Shown here: positions 45,280-53,391 of the stretch, piece by piece
How the letters are laid out: each line of letters starts with the position of its first letter
How positions within the stretch are numbered: position 1 is the first letter of the stretch
DNA from: Meconema thalassinum
Taxonomy: Eukaryota; Arthropoda; Insecta; Orthoptera; Tettigoniidae
Assembly: GCA_946902985.2 (NCBI GenBank)
Contig: OX336388.2
Location: 119,389,894-119,453,893, forward strand
DNA: 64,000 nucleotides
Direction: 5' to 3'
Notes under the pieces: generated by a model
Told to the model about the DNA's origin: nothing
What the model saw: only the letters and a program-made list of their open reading frames with translations
Databases searched by the model: none
Translations under genes and position numbers: made by a program

Positions 45280-46227
45280 TCACACAACATGTAATTTATT
45301 AATCCAAGAATTAAACGTAGAGTTAAACCCTAACCATTTGACATAGAGTTTATTTCCTTTTTGTTTCAACACTTTTTCCACAAGATAATGCTGAGGAAAT
45401 GCTGTTTTCTGAAGTTCATGGAGATAAAATCTACCTTTTATGGGTTGATGGTTGAGGTCCTCGAGTAAATAGGTGACTGGAGTGTCCAAGTTGACTTGAC
45501 GAATTCGAAATAGTTCAGTCCCCCACTGAGGCGTGTAGCCCTTATTGAAGGCAGACTTAAATTTGCTCACACGAACAAAATCCCCAATGTTCAGTCGGTG
45601 ACGTTTAGGATCGGCTGTTTTTATGGGGTTAAACAGTTTATCCAATTGCTGAATATTTTTGGTCACGAGGCGTGGCTTGGTCCCAGTCGTTCTATGTTTG
45701 GTGTCATTGTAACGTGATACTAGCTCTGGTAACATGTCCAACCAGCGATACGTGCCCTGAGCGGTAAACGCTTTCCACATATGGGTTTTCAATGTTCGGT
45801 TGAACCGCTCGACCACACTGGCTTTGAGATTGCTGTACGTGGTGTAATGGTGAATATCCTTAGATTTGAGAAAACTGGAGAAATCCTTGTTGAAAAATTC
45901 TTTCCCCTGGTCAGTTTGTAGCAGCTGAGGTTGACGTTTGGAGTGTTGAATAATATGTTGAAAGGCCTTGGTAAATAGTGGACCAGACTTGCGACGCACA
46001 GGTTCAACAAAGGCCATTTTGGAATAGACATCAATGACGGTCAACATATAGCGTACACCGTCGTTAACGCCAGCATAGGGCATCATTTCAACCAAGTCAG
46101 CCTGCCAAAGTTCATCCACACCTCGTGAAATCACCTTGAGTCGCGGATAGTAACGCCTAGCTGGGCGATGCAACTCGTGAGCAATACCCATTTTAATGGG
46201 TGAGGGTTTAAACAATAATTTTTGCAT
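45280..46227 (-). CDS. Integrase (retroviral type) with C-terminal chromodomain-like segment
   Basis: 315 residues from the ATG at 46227. It catalyses insertion of the element DNA into host chromosomes. The catalytic triad is visible: Asp44 (LWQADLVEM), Asp106 (LQTDQGKEF) and Glu140 (ASVVERFNRTL), with 33 residues between the last two by my count. The last 40 residues (YLVEKVLKQK, LYVKWLGF, SWINK) look like a chromodomain, which in some integrases guides insertion to chromatin. The start overlaps the end of the upstream minus-strand gene by about 20 bases; the open frame extends further up to 46356 but in that stretch another frame carries the conserved residues, so 46227 (or the Met at 46191) is preferred. 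No internal break. Confidence 0.88.
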   Translation of the reverse strand: MQKLLFKPSPIKMGIAHELHRPARRYYPRLKVISRGVDELWQADLVEMMPYAGVNDGVRYMLTVIDVYSKMAFVEPVRRKSGPLFTKAFQHIIQHSKRQPQLLQTDQGKEFFNKDFSSFLKSKDIHHYTTYSNLKASVVERFNRTLKTHMWKAFTAQGTYRWLDMLPELVSRYNDTKHRTTGTKPRLVTKNIQQLDKLFNPIKTADPKRHRLNIGDFVRVSKFKSAFNKGYTPQWGTELFRIRQVNLDTPVTYLLEDLNHQPIKGRFYLHELQKTAFPQHYLVEKVLKQKGNKLYVKWLGFNSTFNSWINKLHVV

Positions 46228-47235
46228 TTCGAAATTCTTGTTCAATTTCTTGAATTTCCCAATCGTGACCGGTATGGCCTGCTTGACTTGAGGCATGCAA
46301 CAACTGTAGCCGCTGGACGAGCTTATTGGGATTGTGCCAGTAGGTAACATCCACAAGGGGTTATAATGGTTTAAATGTCACTCCCGAAGCGGACGCTTTA
46401 CGACGAGTACTTTGACTGGTGGGAAACATTTTTGCAATGATGGTTTTATATTTTTGAGATATATTGGCATTCACTTGTTGCGTGGGATCATACTGTATTT
46501 TGTGAGCATGGGTATCCAATAAAATGGATTTATATTTGTCAAGGTCCTCTGACGTATAATCATGGGAAGAGGGGGTCCGAGAAAAGAGCAGCTTTAACAG
46601 TCCTGGCGTTAATTTATAGTTGATATTTTTAATGACAGCTTTAGTACGAGCAAATTTAATGGATGAATCACCAATTTTAAAACTATCATCCTCATAGCGA
46701 ACACCATACGTGGTATCTGTGTTTGCAGTAAATAGATCGGTGAAATAGGGTTCCAATGTTGATCCATAATATTTTATTAAAATGGTTTTCAGTTGTGCTT
46801 TATGATGAGGGGTGGCCAAGAGTTGTGAAAACGGAGACGCTCTGGAAGGGCAAGGTGTTTCGACCATGGCCAAGGATTTCTTTTTCTCAAAAACTCTGCA
46901 AGGGGTGCAGCCTTTTTTTTTTTTTTTTTTTTTTTTTGAGGCGTAAACACTTGTTCCTCCTCATCCTCAACTTCACTAACACTAGTCAAATCTTCCTGTT
47001 CCTGTTCCTCTTCCTCAGGGTCCTCGTGCAGCGTCTGCGTGGCTTGTGAAACGGTGGGTAGCGTTTCAGATGGCTTGAAAGAGGGTTTCAATTTGGCTTT
47101 TAGTGGAGGTGCTAAATGTTGTTGAATAAACAAAGCATGATTTGCACGTGATTGTTTCAATTGACGAAACTTTTGGCGAATAGTATTTTTTGCTCTAATA
47201 ATATGCTTTTTCAATTGACTCTCTGCTAATGCCAT
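46208..47235 (-). pseudogene. Conserved Polinton-type protein of unknown role, two breaks
   Basis: Three pieces in order. 47235-46938: a basic N-terminus (MALAESQLKKHIIRAKNTIR) and an acidic stretch (EDPEEEEQEQEDL) ending in a lysine run encoded by 25 T on the plus strand (46913-46937). After this tract the reading frame changes to that of 46873-46361, with YGVRYEDDSFKIGDSSIKF, KLTPGLLKLLFSRTPSSHDY and KIQYDPTQQ. A TAA at 46361-46363 interrupts, then the same frame continues to 46208 with WHNPNKLVQRLQLLHASSQA and EIQEIEQEF. From memory, Polinton proteins with YGxR..IG..TPGL..LL and a C-terminal RLxLLxAS..AG..E(I)..I motif exist next to the ATPase, so I read these as one gene. Function unknown. 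Confidence 0.7.
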
Positions 47236-47276
47236 GGTGTCTTGACAAATGACTTGACGGGGAATGAGACAGGGCC

Positions 47277-47975
47277 TTAAATAGCAATAAAATGATCAAA
47301 CCCTAAGCGATACCGTCCTTGGTTGAGTTCACTTTGTTTGTCAATCACTAAACAGGCATGACGTTGAGTTTTCCAGCACTTGGCACACAATTCTGTAAAC
47401 ATTTGAAAGGTCACATCCGGATTCACATGTTCATTATAAATGTGACGACTGTTCCTCTCGTCCTGACGAAATAAAACAATGACATTGGCATTGTCACGAA
47501 TCAACTGTTTGGACATTTTTGAAAACGTTTGTCCAAGATAAAAGCAATCGATATGTTTGTGACGACCCATGCTGAAATAGCTTTGAATGATACCTTGACG
47601 TTCAGTGGATACATCATCGAAGATCATGAGTGAATCGGGCTTTACCTCATCCGGTGAAATCACATTTTCTTGCATGGAAAATGTAAAATAACCCATATTC
47701 TCTTTTTGTAATCCAGACATGACTTGATCCAGAAAAAAGTAGAGGGGTTGGTAGAGAGATTTTGCAAAAATATAAATATTTTGAAAACGCAAACCATTGG
47801 GCGCTGTAATGAGCGTTAGCAAAAGATTAGTCTTTCCACAGCCGGAAGGCCCCACAATGATGCAGCGAATGGAAGATGGAAACAGTGAACCATGGCGTTG
47901 TTCACGTGATGTGGGACAGAGATGGGAAACCATGTCCCCCACGGGGAATGACTCTTGCTGCTTAATAATCTTCAT
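47277..47975 (-). CDS. A32/FtsK-like DNA-packaging ATPase
   Basis: 232 residues, intact, start ATG at 47975. It would hydrolyse ATP to translocate the genome into the capsid. The Walker A motif GPSGCGKT lies at residues 42-49, followed by TN, and Walker B SLMIFDD at 115-121. The downstream YFSMGRHKHIDCFYLGQTFSK segment corresponds to the sensor region usual in Polinton and nucleocytoplasmic virus A32-type ATPases. The gene is divergent from the fibre-like gene, 92 bases away; its 3' end lies 41 bases before the next minus-strand start. Confidence 0.92.
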   Translation of the reverse strand: MKIIKQQESFPVGDMVSHLCPTSREQRHGSLFPSSIRCIIVGPSGCGKTNLLLTLITAPNGLRFQNIYIFAKSLYQPLYFFLDQVMSGLQKENMGYFTFSMQENVISPDEVKPDSLMIFDDVSTERQGIIQSYFSMGRHKHIDCFYLGQTFSKMSKQLIRDNANVIVLFRQDERNSRHIYNEHVNPDVTFQMFTELCAKCWKTQRHACLVIDKQSELNQGRYRLGFDHFIAI

Positions 47976-48067
47976 TTCAACTAAGGCTTAGACAGGCTAG
48001 CAGGCTGTCTATATACAGGACACCGAACCTTGTCATAGAAACAGTAGACTGGTACTACAGGTTGACG
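47976..48067. promoter_or_regulatory. Divergent intergenic region with TATA-like site
   Basis: 92 bases between the outward-pointing ATPase and fibre-like genes. It contains CTATATACAGG at 48009-48018, a possible TATA box for the plus-strand gene, and the inverted GCTAGCAGGCTGTC/ACAGGCTAGC stretch just before it. It must carry both start regions; assignment is inference from spacing. Confidence 0.4.
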
Positions 48068-48787
48068 ATGGATGTCTTTGGACGTGCGTTGATGGCCAAA
48101 GCTAGGCCTGTCCCCATACATGATCCTAAACAAGAAACAGATCCTGCTAATAAACACTATGTGGATAGGTCAGTAGTGCCACGCACAAAACAGGGAGATT
48201 ATGACTTTAAGGGAAAGCGGTTAACCCATGTAAAACATCCTCACGTGTCTACAGACGTTACTACGAAAAAGTATGTGGATAACAAAGTGTATGAGTTTTA
48301 TGACAAAGTGCCCCAGCTTACGGTGAATGGCTATAGCGCTAATCACCATCGGATTATTCACGTGGAAGACCCACAAGACGAAGACGATGTTTGTACCAAG
48401 CGTTACATGACCTATGAAATGAAAAGGCTTTATAAATTTATCCCATCTGTATTTTTAGTGTATCTGACAAATGAAAAACCTGTGAATGACAGAAACCATT
48501 TACCGCTAGTCCATGATCAGCACTTGACCTATGTGCTTGCTTCGGGTTTAAGCCACTATCGATTACACTATGATGGAACCATTCACATCAAATATACCAT
48601 ACCTGATGAGAACCATTTACAAATAAAGATAAATGGTCATAGCATGTTGATCCATAACCATGAAATGGTCAATGCAGGTGACGAATTATCCTTTCATCTC
48701 ATGTTGACATGGGATGAAAAGCAAGCGGGAAAAACCATAAACGATTTCCCACTTTATGTGGAATTGGAATATACAGCCATGAAATAA
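48068..48787 (+). CDS. Fibre-like protein with tail-fibre-type repeats
   Basis: 239 residues, intact, start ATG at 48068 (MDVFGRALMA). The N-terminal half has three related modules: TDPANKHYVDRSV (about 24-36), STDVTTKKYVDNKVY (about 61-75) and DDVCTKRYMTYEM (about 106-118), each preceded in the last two by a THV..P or IHVEDP strand. The pattern DxxTKxYVD is well known from phage tail fibres and related trimeric fibre proteins. Residues 120-239 are beta-rich with no known motif and may be a receptor-binding knob. The place between ATPase and core/protease genes fits a virion surface protein. Role is inferred; no enzyme motif is present. Confidence 0.6.
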   Translation: MDVFGRALMAKARPVPIHDPKQETDPANKHYVDRSVVPRTKQGDYDFKGKRLTHVKHPHVSTDVTTKKYVDNKVYEFYDKVPQLTVNGYSANHHRIIHVEDPQDEDDVCTKRYMTYEMKRLYKFIPSVFLVYLTNEKPVNDRNHLPLVHDQHLTYVLASGLSHYRLHYDGTIHIKYTIPDENHLQIKINGHSMLIHNHEMVNAGDELSFHLMLTWDEKQAGKTINDFPLYVELEYTAMK

Positions 48788-48846
48788 CCATCTGACGTTA
48801 TTTGTGATTTAAACTTTCTTGTGAAAGGTTGTTGGTCATTATCATC

Positions 48847-49300
48847 ATGGTGAAACAAAGGTATGCGGTGAGAAAGACTAAAAAAAGGACCTTGTCCTTG
48901 GCAAAGCCTGGGCTTAAGACATTCGTGGGCAAGCCCTTGCGAAAGAAAAAAAGGAAAAATAATGTATTGACCATAAGGAAAGCCTTTCGAGCAGCACAGA
49001 GACATGTTATTCCAAAACGTCGGTGACAGGTTTCAAACCAAGGGCGAGTGATTCCCGTCCCCAAACGAGCGGGATTTTTGCCTGCATTATTTGCCGGTTT
49101 GGCTGCTCTGGGTTCACTTTTGGGCGGTGCCAGTGCTGTGGCGAAAACCATTAAAGCCGCGCAGCAGGGCAAGCAACAACTCAAAGAAAGTCAGCGACAC
49201 AATGAAACGATGGAAGCGATTGCCATGGGGGCTAGAAATGCCAATTTAAAGCCAGCCTTTTATCAACAAGGATTTGCGATTTCACCATTTCGAAGTATTA
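48847..49300 (+). pseudogene. Basic core/pVI-like minor capsid protein, in-frame stop
   Basis: The ATG at 48847 starts MVKQRYAVRKTKKRTLSLAK, a 59-residue strongly basic stretch (FVGKPLRKKKRKN, RAAQRHVIPKRR) ended by TGA at 49024. The same frame continues with RVIPVPKRAGFLPALFAGLA and the Gly/Ala-rich helix SLLGGASAVAKTI, then SQRHNETMEAIAMG and LKPAFYQQGF. From knowledge of Polinton proteins, the basic part, the RVIPVPK joint and the hydrophobic GALxGGA segment belong to one protein resembling adenovirus core/pVI proteins, so the TGA is probably a premature stop. SLLGGA resembles an adenain cleavage site (L-x-G-G-x). The end is set where protease homology begins; no stop separates them. Confidence 0.62.
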
Positions 49301-49695
49301 AAAAAAAATTAACCTCAGCCATAGCAAGACATGCCCTGACGCATCAAGAAGTGGAAAGCTATGCTAAACAACTAAAGCTTTCTCATTTTCGAGGTGTGTT
49401 TATGCGAAACCAATTACCCCCACGACCCTGGAAACAGGAATGTGCTGTTGTCAATTTGGATGATCACCGAGGACCAGGAACGCATTATGTAGCTTATGTC
49501 AAAGAGGGATCCATGGTATGGTACTTTGACAGTTTTGGGAATTTGCCTCCGCCCATGGAACTAGTGACCTATTTTGGAAATAGGATCAAGATATATTATA
49601 ATGTGAAACGAGAGCAAACGTTTAACAGCCAACAGTGTGGACGTTTGTGTTTAATTTTTTATATAAGACGCAGCATAAGCAAAAACGCCACCAGT
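49301..49695 (+). CDS. Adenain-type cysteine protease
   Basis: It would cleave capsid and core precursors during virion maturation. The domain starts about SIKKKLTSAIARHALT and has FRGVFMRNQLPPRPWKQ, then the catalytic residues in order: His in GPGTHYVAYVK (about 49483), Asp in WYFDSFGNLPP (about 49528), and Cys in NSQQCGRLCLIF (about 49636). Spacing and surrounding residues match the adenovirus-like proteases of Polintons. The frame is open from a GTG at 49048 through the pVI-like part, the protease and into the minor capsid start without a stop, so the true boundaries are inferred from homology. All catalytic residues are intact; whether the protein is made alone depends on where translation starts. 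Confidence 0.82.
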
Positions 49696-50417
49696 ATGTC
49701 AGCAGAAAGTAAAACGTTTACACTGCATGTACGTAGACCTGAAGTCAGCCTAGACTTTTACCCGCCTATCGAATAGAGTGAAAAACCCTATGGTTTAGGA
49801 CTTGTTTCTCTTGAAACGTACAATCGAATATACAACATACGTGAAAATGTGAACAACAAGTTTTACTATGATGATTCTGTGCTCACCTTGAACCCTGGCG
49901 GATACACGATCGATGACATTTATGAACACATTTATGTGGTGTTGATCAATCAATATGGTTTAAAGTCATTTCTCGATGGAACGCACAAGTTTGAACTTGT
50001 AGGAAATACCAATACTCATCGCTGCAGTATTTTCTCCAAATTCAACATTGACTTTAAAACACACCCCGATTCCATTGGTCCATTACTAGGATTTAAACCA
50101 CGTGTGTTGGAGCCCAACAAAAACATGAATCGGACCATGAAGAGAAATTCATTGAGGACCATCATGTGTCGGTGACGTGTAATATTATTAGCCAAGTGTA
50201 CACCAATCAAGAACCATCGCATTCGCTTTATGACTTTAATGTGACATCGCCCAATGGGTATATTATTCGTGAAAACCCTCCAGTGGTGCTTTTTCATTCT
50301 GTGGCTGTCGATAGTATTAGTAATATAACATTAAGACTGATCAATAGAGATCAACAACTCATTGATCTAGATTATACCACACCAGTGACTTACAAGTTGG
50401 TGCTAAAGCCACTATGA
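49696..50417 (+). pseudogene. Minor capsid protein (penton, single jelly roll), broken
   Basis: ATG at 49696 (MSAESKTFTLHVRRPEVSLD) opens a protein with the usual Polinton penton start: FTLxV followed by FYPPIEL-type sequence. A TAG at 49774 interrupts right after FYPPIE, but the same frame continues (VNNKFYYDDSVLTLNPGGYT, IGPLLGFKPRVL). A one-base shift near 50122 leads to the frame that ends at 50417 (VTCNIISQVYTNQEPSHSLY, FHSVAVDSISNITLRLINR). It would form capsid vertices together with the major capsid protein that follows immediately. Two lesions make it non-functional as annotated. Confidence 0.78.
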
Positions 50418-50602
50418 AGTTTGTGTATAAAGCAACAACACCGTCTAGGAATGGTGTTAGTTGTTTGCCACGTGAATACACGTTAACATCTCAAGGCAAG
50501 CAGATTTTACAGCATTTGGGTTACCACGTCAACCCTCATGATGAATTCTATCCTAGATATAGCGAACCGCATCGAGGAGCAACCAGGAGTGGTAAGAATT
50601 GA
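50414..50602 (+). CDS. Small overlapping open frame of unknown role
   Basis: 62 residues, ATG overlapping the stop of the minor capsid gene by four bases (ATGA) and running 65 bases into the major capsid gene in another frame. Contains LPREYTLTSQGKQILQHLGY, which looks like a short helical protein. The ATGA overlap argues for translational coupling or coding design rather than chance, but I do not recognise the family with certainty. Confidence 0.4.
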   Translation: MKFVYKATTPSRNGVSCLPREYTLTSQGKQILQHLGYHVNPHDEFYPRYSEPHRGATRSGKN

Positions 50603-51754
50603 TCTCCATTCCTATCAAGCTCAAACACCTGGTCTCAATAACAATAATGAAATTCAATTTGTTATCAACAACCAAGATATTTACACCCTACCACATGAGA
50701 GTGTCATTCAGATTGAAGGTCGGCTCACGAAAGCCGATGGCTCTACACCCACCACATCCAAGTTGGCCAACCATGGTTTGGCCTTTCTATTTTCTGAAGT
50801 GCGGTATGTCATTAACGATATCGTGGTGGATAGCACTCGAAATGTGGGCATTTCCAGTGTCATGAAAATATACCCCTCTTATAGTGAGGAAGAAGGTAAA
50901 ACACTTTGCATGGCAGGTTGGTGTCCTGACTCGACCAATGACTGGATGGTACACACCGATGGGACCTTTACTGGATATTTACCTCTTAAACTGCTTTTAG
51001 GCTTTGCCGAAGATCACCAACGCATTGTGGTCAACGCAAGGCAAGTGCTTTACCTAGTGAGAGACAGGAGTGATAATAATGCACTCAAGGGAGCCGACAA
51101 TGCCCCCATCGATTCAAAAATTCAACTACAACGCTTGCTATGGAAAGTCCCCCATGTGACCCTTGAAGATAGCAAAAAACTGGACATACTCAAAATGGTA
51201 AAGAGAGATATGCCTCTACCCATGGAATTTAGAAGCTGGGCACTCCATGAGTATCCGCTATTGCCCACCACCAACACACACAGTTGGTCTGTAAAACAGC
51301 TCGCTATACAGAGAGACCTCTCTACCTGATCGAGGGTTTTCAAACAAATCGCAAGTATCAACAAACCAAAGATGCCACGCAATTTGATCACCTGCAATTG
51401 AGAAATGCACGTCTTTTCCTCAACGGAGCCGTGTTTCCCTATGAAGAACTGGATTTAGATTTTTCAAAAAATAAGTTTGGCCCTCTGTACGACTTGTTTT
51501 ATAAATTTCGATGGTCGTATTATCAAAAAGAGAACGGCCCCATGCTGCTACCCCAAGCGTTTAAGGCAAGAGCGCCACTGATTGTCTTTGACTGTTCTTA
51601 CCTGGAAGAGTCTGTCAAGCCATCCAATATCGACATTCGACTTGATTTTGAAACGCATGACAATGTACCAGCCAATACGACGGCCTACTGTTTGATTATT
51701 CATCACAAACAAGTCAACTATTATCCACTGTCCAACCAAGTGACGAGTGTATAA
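50538..51754 (+). pseudogene. Major capsid protein (double jelly roll), one frameshift
   Basis: ATG ATG at 50538 starts MMNSILDIANRIEEQPGVVR. The text follows Polinton/adintovirus hexon-type capsid proteins: INNQDIYTLPHESVIQIEGR (first jelly roll), NHGLAFLFSEVRYVIND, PLKLLLGFAEDHQRIV, VPHVTLEDSKKLDILK, then WSVK. At about 51294 one A is missing from an A run, and the frame passes to that of 51284-51754 with RPLYLIEGFQTNRKYQQTKD, FDHLQLRNARLFLNGAVFPY and the C-terminal TTAYCLIIHHKQVNYYP. Joined length of about 405 codons suits the family, on the short side. It forms the icosahedral shell. A single-base homopolymer lesion could be either real decay or a sequencing error. Confidence 0.85.
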
Positions 51755-51787
51755 ATAACAGGTCAACCCACGTCAAGCCGCTCAGTC

Positions 51788-52324
51788 ATGTCTTGCTTTA
51801 AAGCCTCAAGAGACGTTACATTCATGAATTTAAACTCTGAGGAACAACGTTTCAAGACGTTTGCCACGTGGCCGGTGCCTTTCATAAACCCTCAAACCTT
51901 GGCGGCCGCTGGATTCTACTATTTAAAAACAAGAGATGAAGTGAAATGTGCCTTTTGTCCCATCATCATAGACCAATGGCAGGAGGGCGATGAACCCATG
52001 CAGGAACATCAGCGCTGGTCACCCACCTGCCCCTACCTGTGCAGAATGGAAGTGGGAAATATACCCTGTCATTCAAGCTATCCCTCACTTGTGTCCCTGG
52101 GTAATGAAAAAAAAACAAGTTACGATACATGTGGGCCGTATGGTATCCATGGTGCTTCGGTGAGCAGCTCACCATCAAAAACGCCTAGTTTAGAGACATT
52201 GGGACATCATCGGTGTTATGGACGTTACAAACACAAGAGACTATATTGTTGTATCAGTTGCTATCGTCCTTATCCTAAAATGAGAAAAGCCTGTAAGACG
52301 TGTTATGATAATAAAATGATGTAA
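51788..52324 (+). CDS. BIR-domain (IAP-like) protein
   Basis: 178 residues, intact, 33 bases after the capsid gene. The BIR domain spans about residues 17-86: EEQRFKTFATWP, LAAAGFYYLKTRDEVKCAFC, WQEGDEPMQEHQRWSPTCPY. Zinc ligands Cys54, Cys57, His74 and Cys81 have the canonical C-x2-C-x16-H-x6-C spacing. Baculovirus and cellular IAPs use such domains to bind caspases or IAP antagonists; here it may block host cell death during infection. The C-terminal part lacks a clear RING and instead has six Cys at 143, 154, 155, 158, 169 and 172 in a basic segment (HHRCYGRYKHK, LYCCISCYR, ACKTCYD). Function as an inhibitor is inference. Confidence 0.85.
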   Translation: MSCFKASRDVTFMNLNSEEQRFKTFATWPVPFINPQTLAAAGFYYLKTRDEVKCAFCPIIIDQWQEGDEPMQEHQRWSPTCPYLCRMEVGNIPCHSSYPSLVSLGNEKKTSYDTCGPYGIHGASVSSSPSKTPSLETLGHHRCYGRYKHKRLYCCISCYRPYPKMRKACKTCYDNKMM

Positions 52325-52464
52325 TTCTTAAATTCTTATTTTTGCATGTCCCTCTGTCCTACCCTAACCTTAATTTGAAACTAGCATGGCAGGTAAGTCC
52401 ATGTCATGATCACACCTGATCGTCAGTCAGTCGTCAGTTGAACTTGGTCCAGGAAAGCGTCAAC

Positions 52465-53016
52465 ATGTTGCGCACACTCATTGTGGATTGCCAAGGGTTT
52501 AAAATTGGTGACAAAAAATTTATATTTAAACAAGTGGCCATGATCGATTGTACCACGTTTTGGATATCGCAAGCTACGCATTTGCTATTTAAACCACCCC
52601 ATGCTTTTGATTTGTTGTGTGAAAAAGACCGTAAACAAACCCAGTGGATTGAAAATCATAGGCAACTAGACTGGAATCAGGGAACCATTTCCTATAAATA
52701 TTTGGACGTGGTCATGAAAGCACACTTGTCTCCGGCCAATGTGGTATTTGTGAAAGGTAATGAAAAACGTCAATGGTTGCAACCATTTTTGGCATCTTAC
52801 TGCCAATGTATTGACCTCATGGAGTTGGGCTGCCCCTCCCTGCAAACGCTCATGGATACTTGTTCCTGTGGCAACAATACCCATACAGCCCTATCGCATG
52901 CGTGGCATCTCTTTCATTGGTTAACCACCCATGCCTGCTGGGAGTTGTTGAACAAAATTATAACTCATGATTTACCTGTGAATGACGCCAGTGAGATTTC
53001 TACAAGCGACGTGTAA
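52465..53016 (+). CDS. Uncharacterised conserved-looking protein, possibly nuclease-like
   Basis: 183 residues from ATG 52465 (an open extension to 52438 uses a non-ATG start). Features: TLIVDCQGFKIGDKKFIFKQ at the N-terminus, FKPPHAFDLL, WIENHRQLDWNQGTISYKY, VVFVKGNEKRQWL and a Cys/His-rich end (MELGCPSLQTL, DTCSCGN, ALSHAWHLFHWL). I recall similar hypothetical proteins in arthropod Polintons or transposon-rich genomes with the VD.QGF..VKG.EK..W pattern, whose first Asp strand resembles an RNase H or DEDD exonuclease fold. That fold is a guess; no catalytic set can be confirmed by eye. Confidence 0.5.
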   Translation: MLRTLIVDCQGFKIGDKKFIFKQVAMIDCTTFWISQATHLLFKPPHAFDLLCEKDRKQTQWIENHRQLDWNQGTISYKYLDVVMKAHLSPANVVFVKGNEKRQWLQPFLASYCQCIDLMELGCPSLQTLMDTCSCGNNTHTALSHAWHLFHWLTTHACWELLNKIITHDLPVNDASEISTSDV

Positions 53017-53037
53017 ACATCTACAGCACGTGATACC

Positions 53038-53391
53038 ATGGAGAAAGGCAATGCTACGGACAAAGCCATCGGCAAGTTCTTTGTGTGCAAAAAGGAACTA
53101 GACAGTTTTACCAAAGAGGAACTCTTGGCACTCCCCAAGTCGTTCATTTATTATGTGGCCGCCAACGCAGTGAAAGAAATCTGGCAACATGTACCAAAAT
53201 CATGGACTCAAGACCCTGTGTTGAGTGAATTGCAACCCTGTACGGATTACGATCACCATAAGCAAGTGGCCATGGCAAAAATACCGTCTATGCGTCAGTG
53301 TGCGACTTGCCAGCTAGTGAAACTGTATCACGGTCATAAAAGTCCATGTAAAGACTTTGTTGAATCATTCCACGGGTGTCATGGCCAGTAA
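53038..53391 (+). CDS. Uncharacterised helical protein with Cys-rich tail
   Basis: 117 residues, intact, 21 bases after the preceding gene, ATG in a good context (ACCATGG). Predicted to be mostly helical (SFTKEELLALPKSFIYYVAA, AVKEIWQHVPKSW). The tail has CATCQLVKLYHGHKSPC and a final FHGCHGQ, possibly a zinc-binding CxxC..C..C arrangement. The last 11 bases overlap the ATG of the phospholipase gene. Not recognised. Confidence 0.5.
   Translation: MEKGNATDKAIGKFFVCKKELDSFTKEELLALPKSFIYYVAANAVKEIWQHVPKSWTQDPVLSELQPCTDYDHHKQVAMAKIPSMRQCATCQLVKLYHGHKSPCKDFVESFHGCHGQ

Noticed and set aside
44742..45290. Minus-strand frames of 77-87 residues left of the integrase
   Set aside because: Low-complexity Ser/Pro/Leu text antisense to a G-rich promoter-like region; no family resemblance.
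46228..46356. Longer integrase start (non-ATG) at 46356
   Set aside because: In this stretch the overlapping frame carries the conserved end of the upstream gene, so the ATG at 46227 is the better start.
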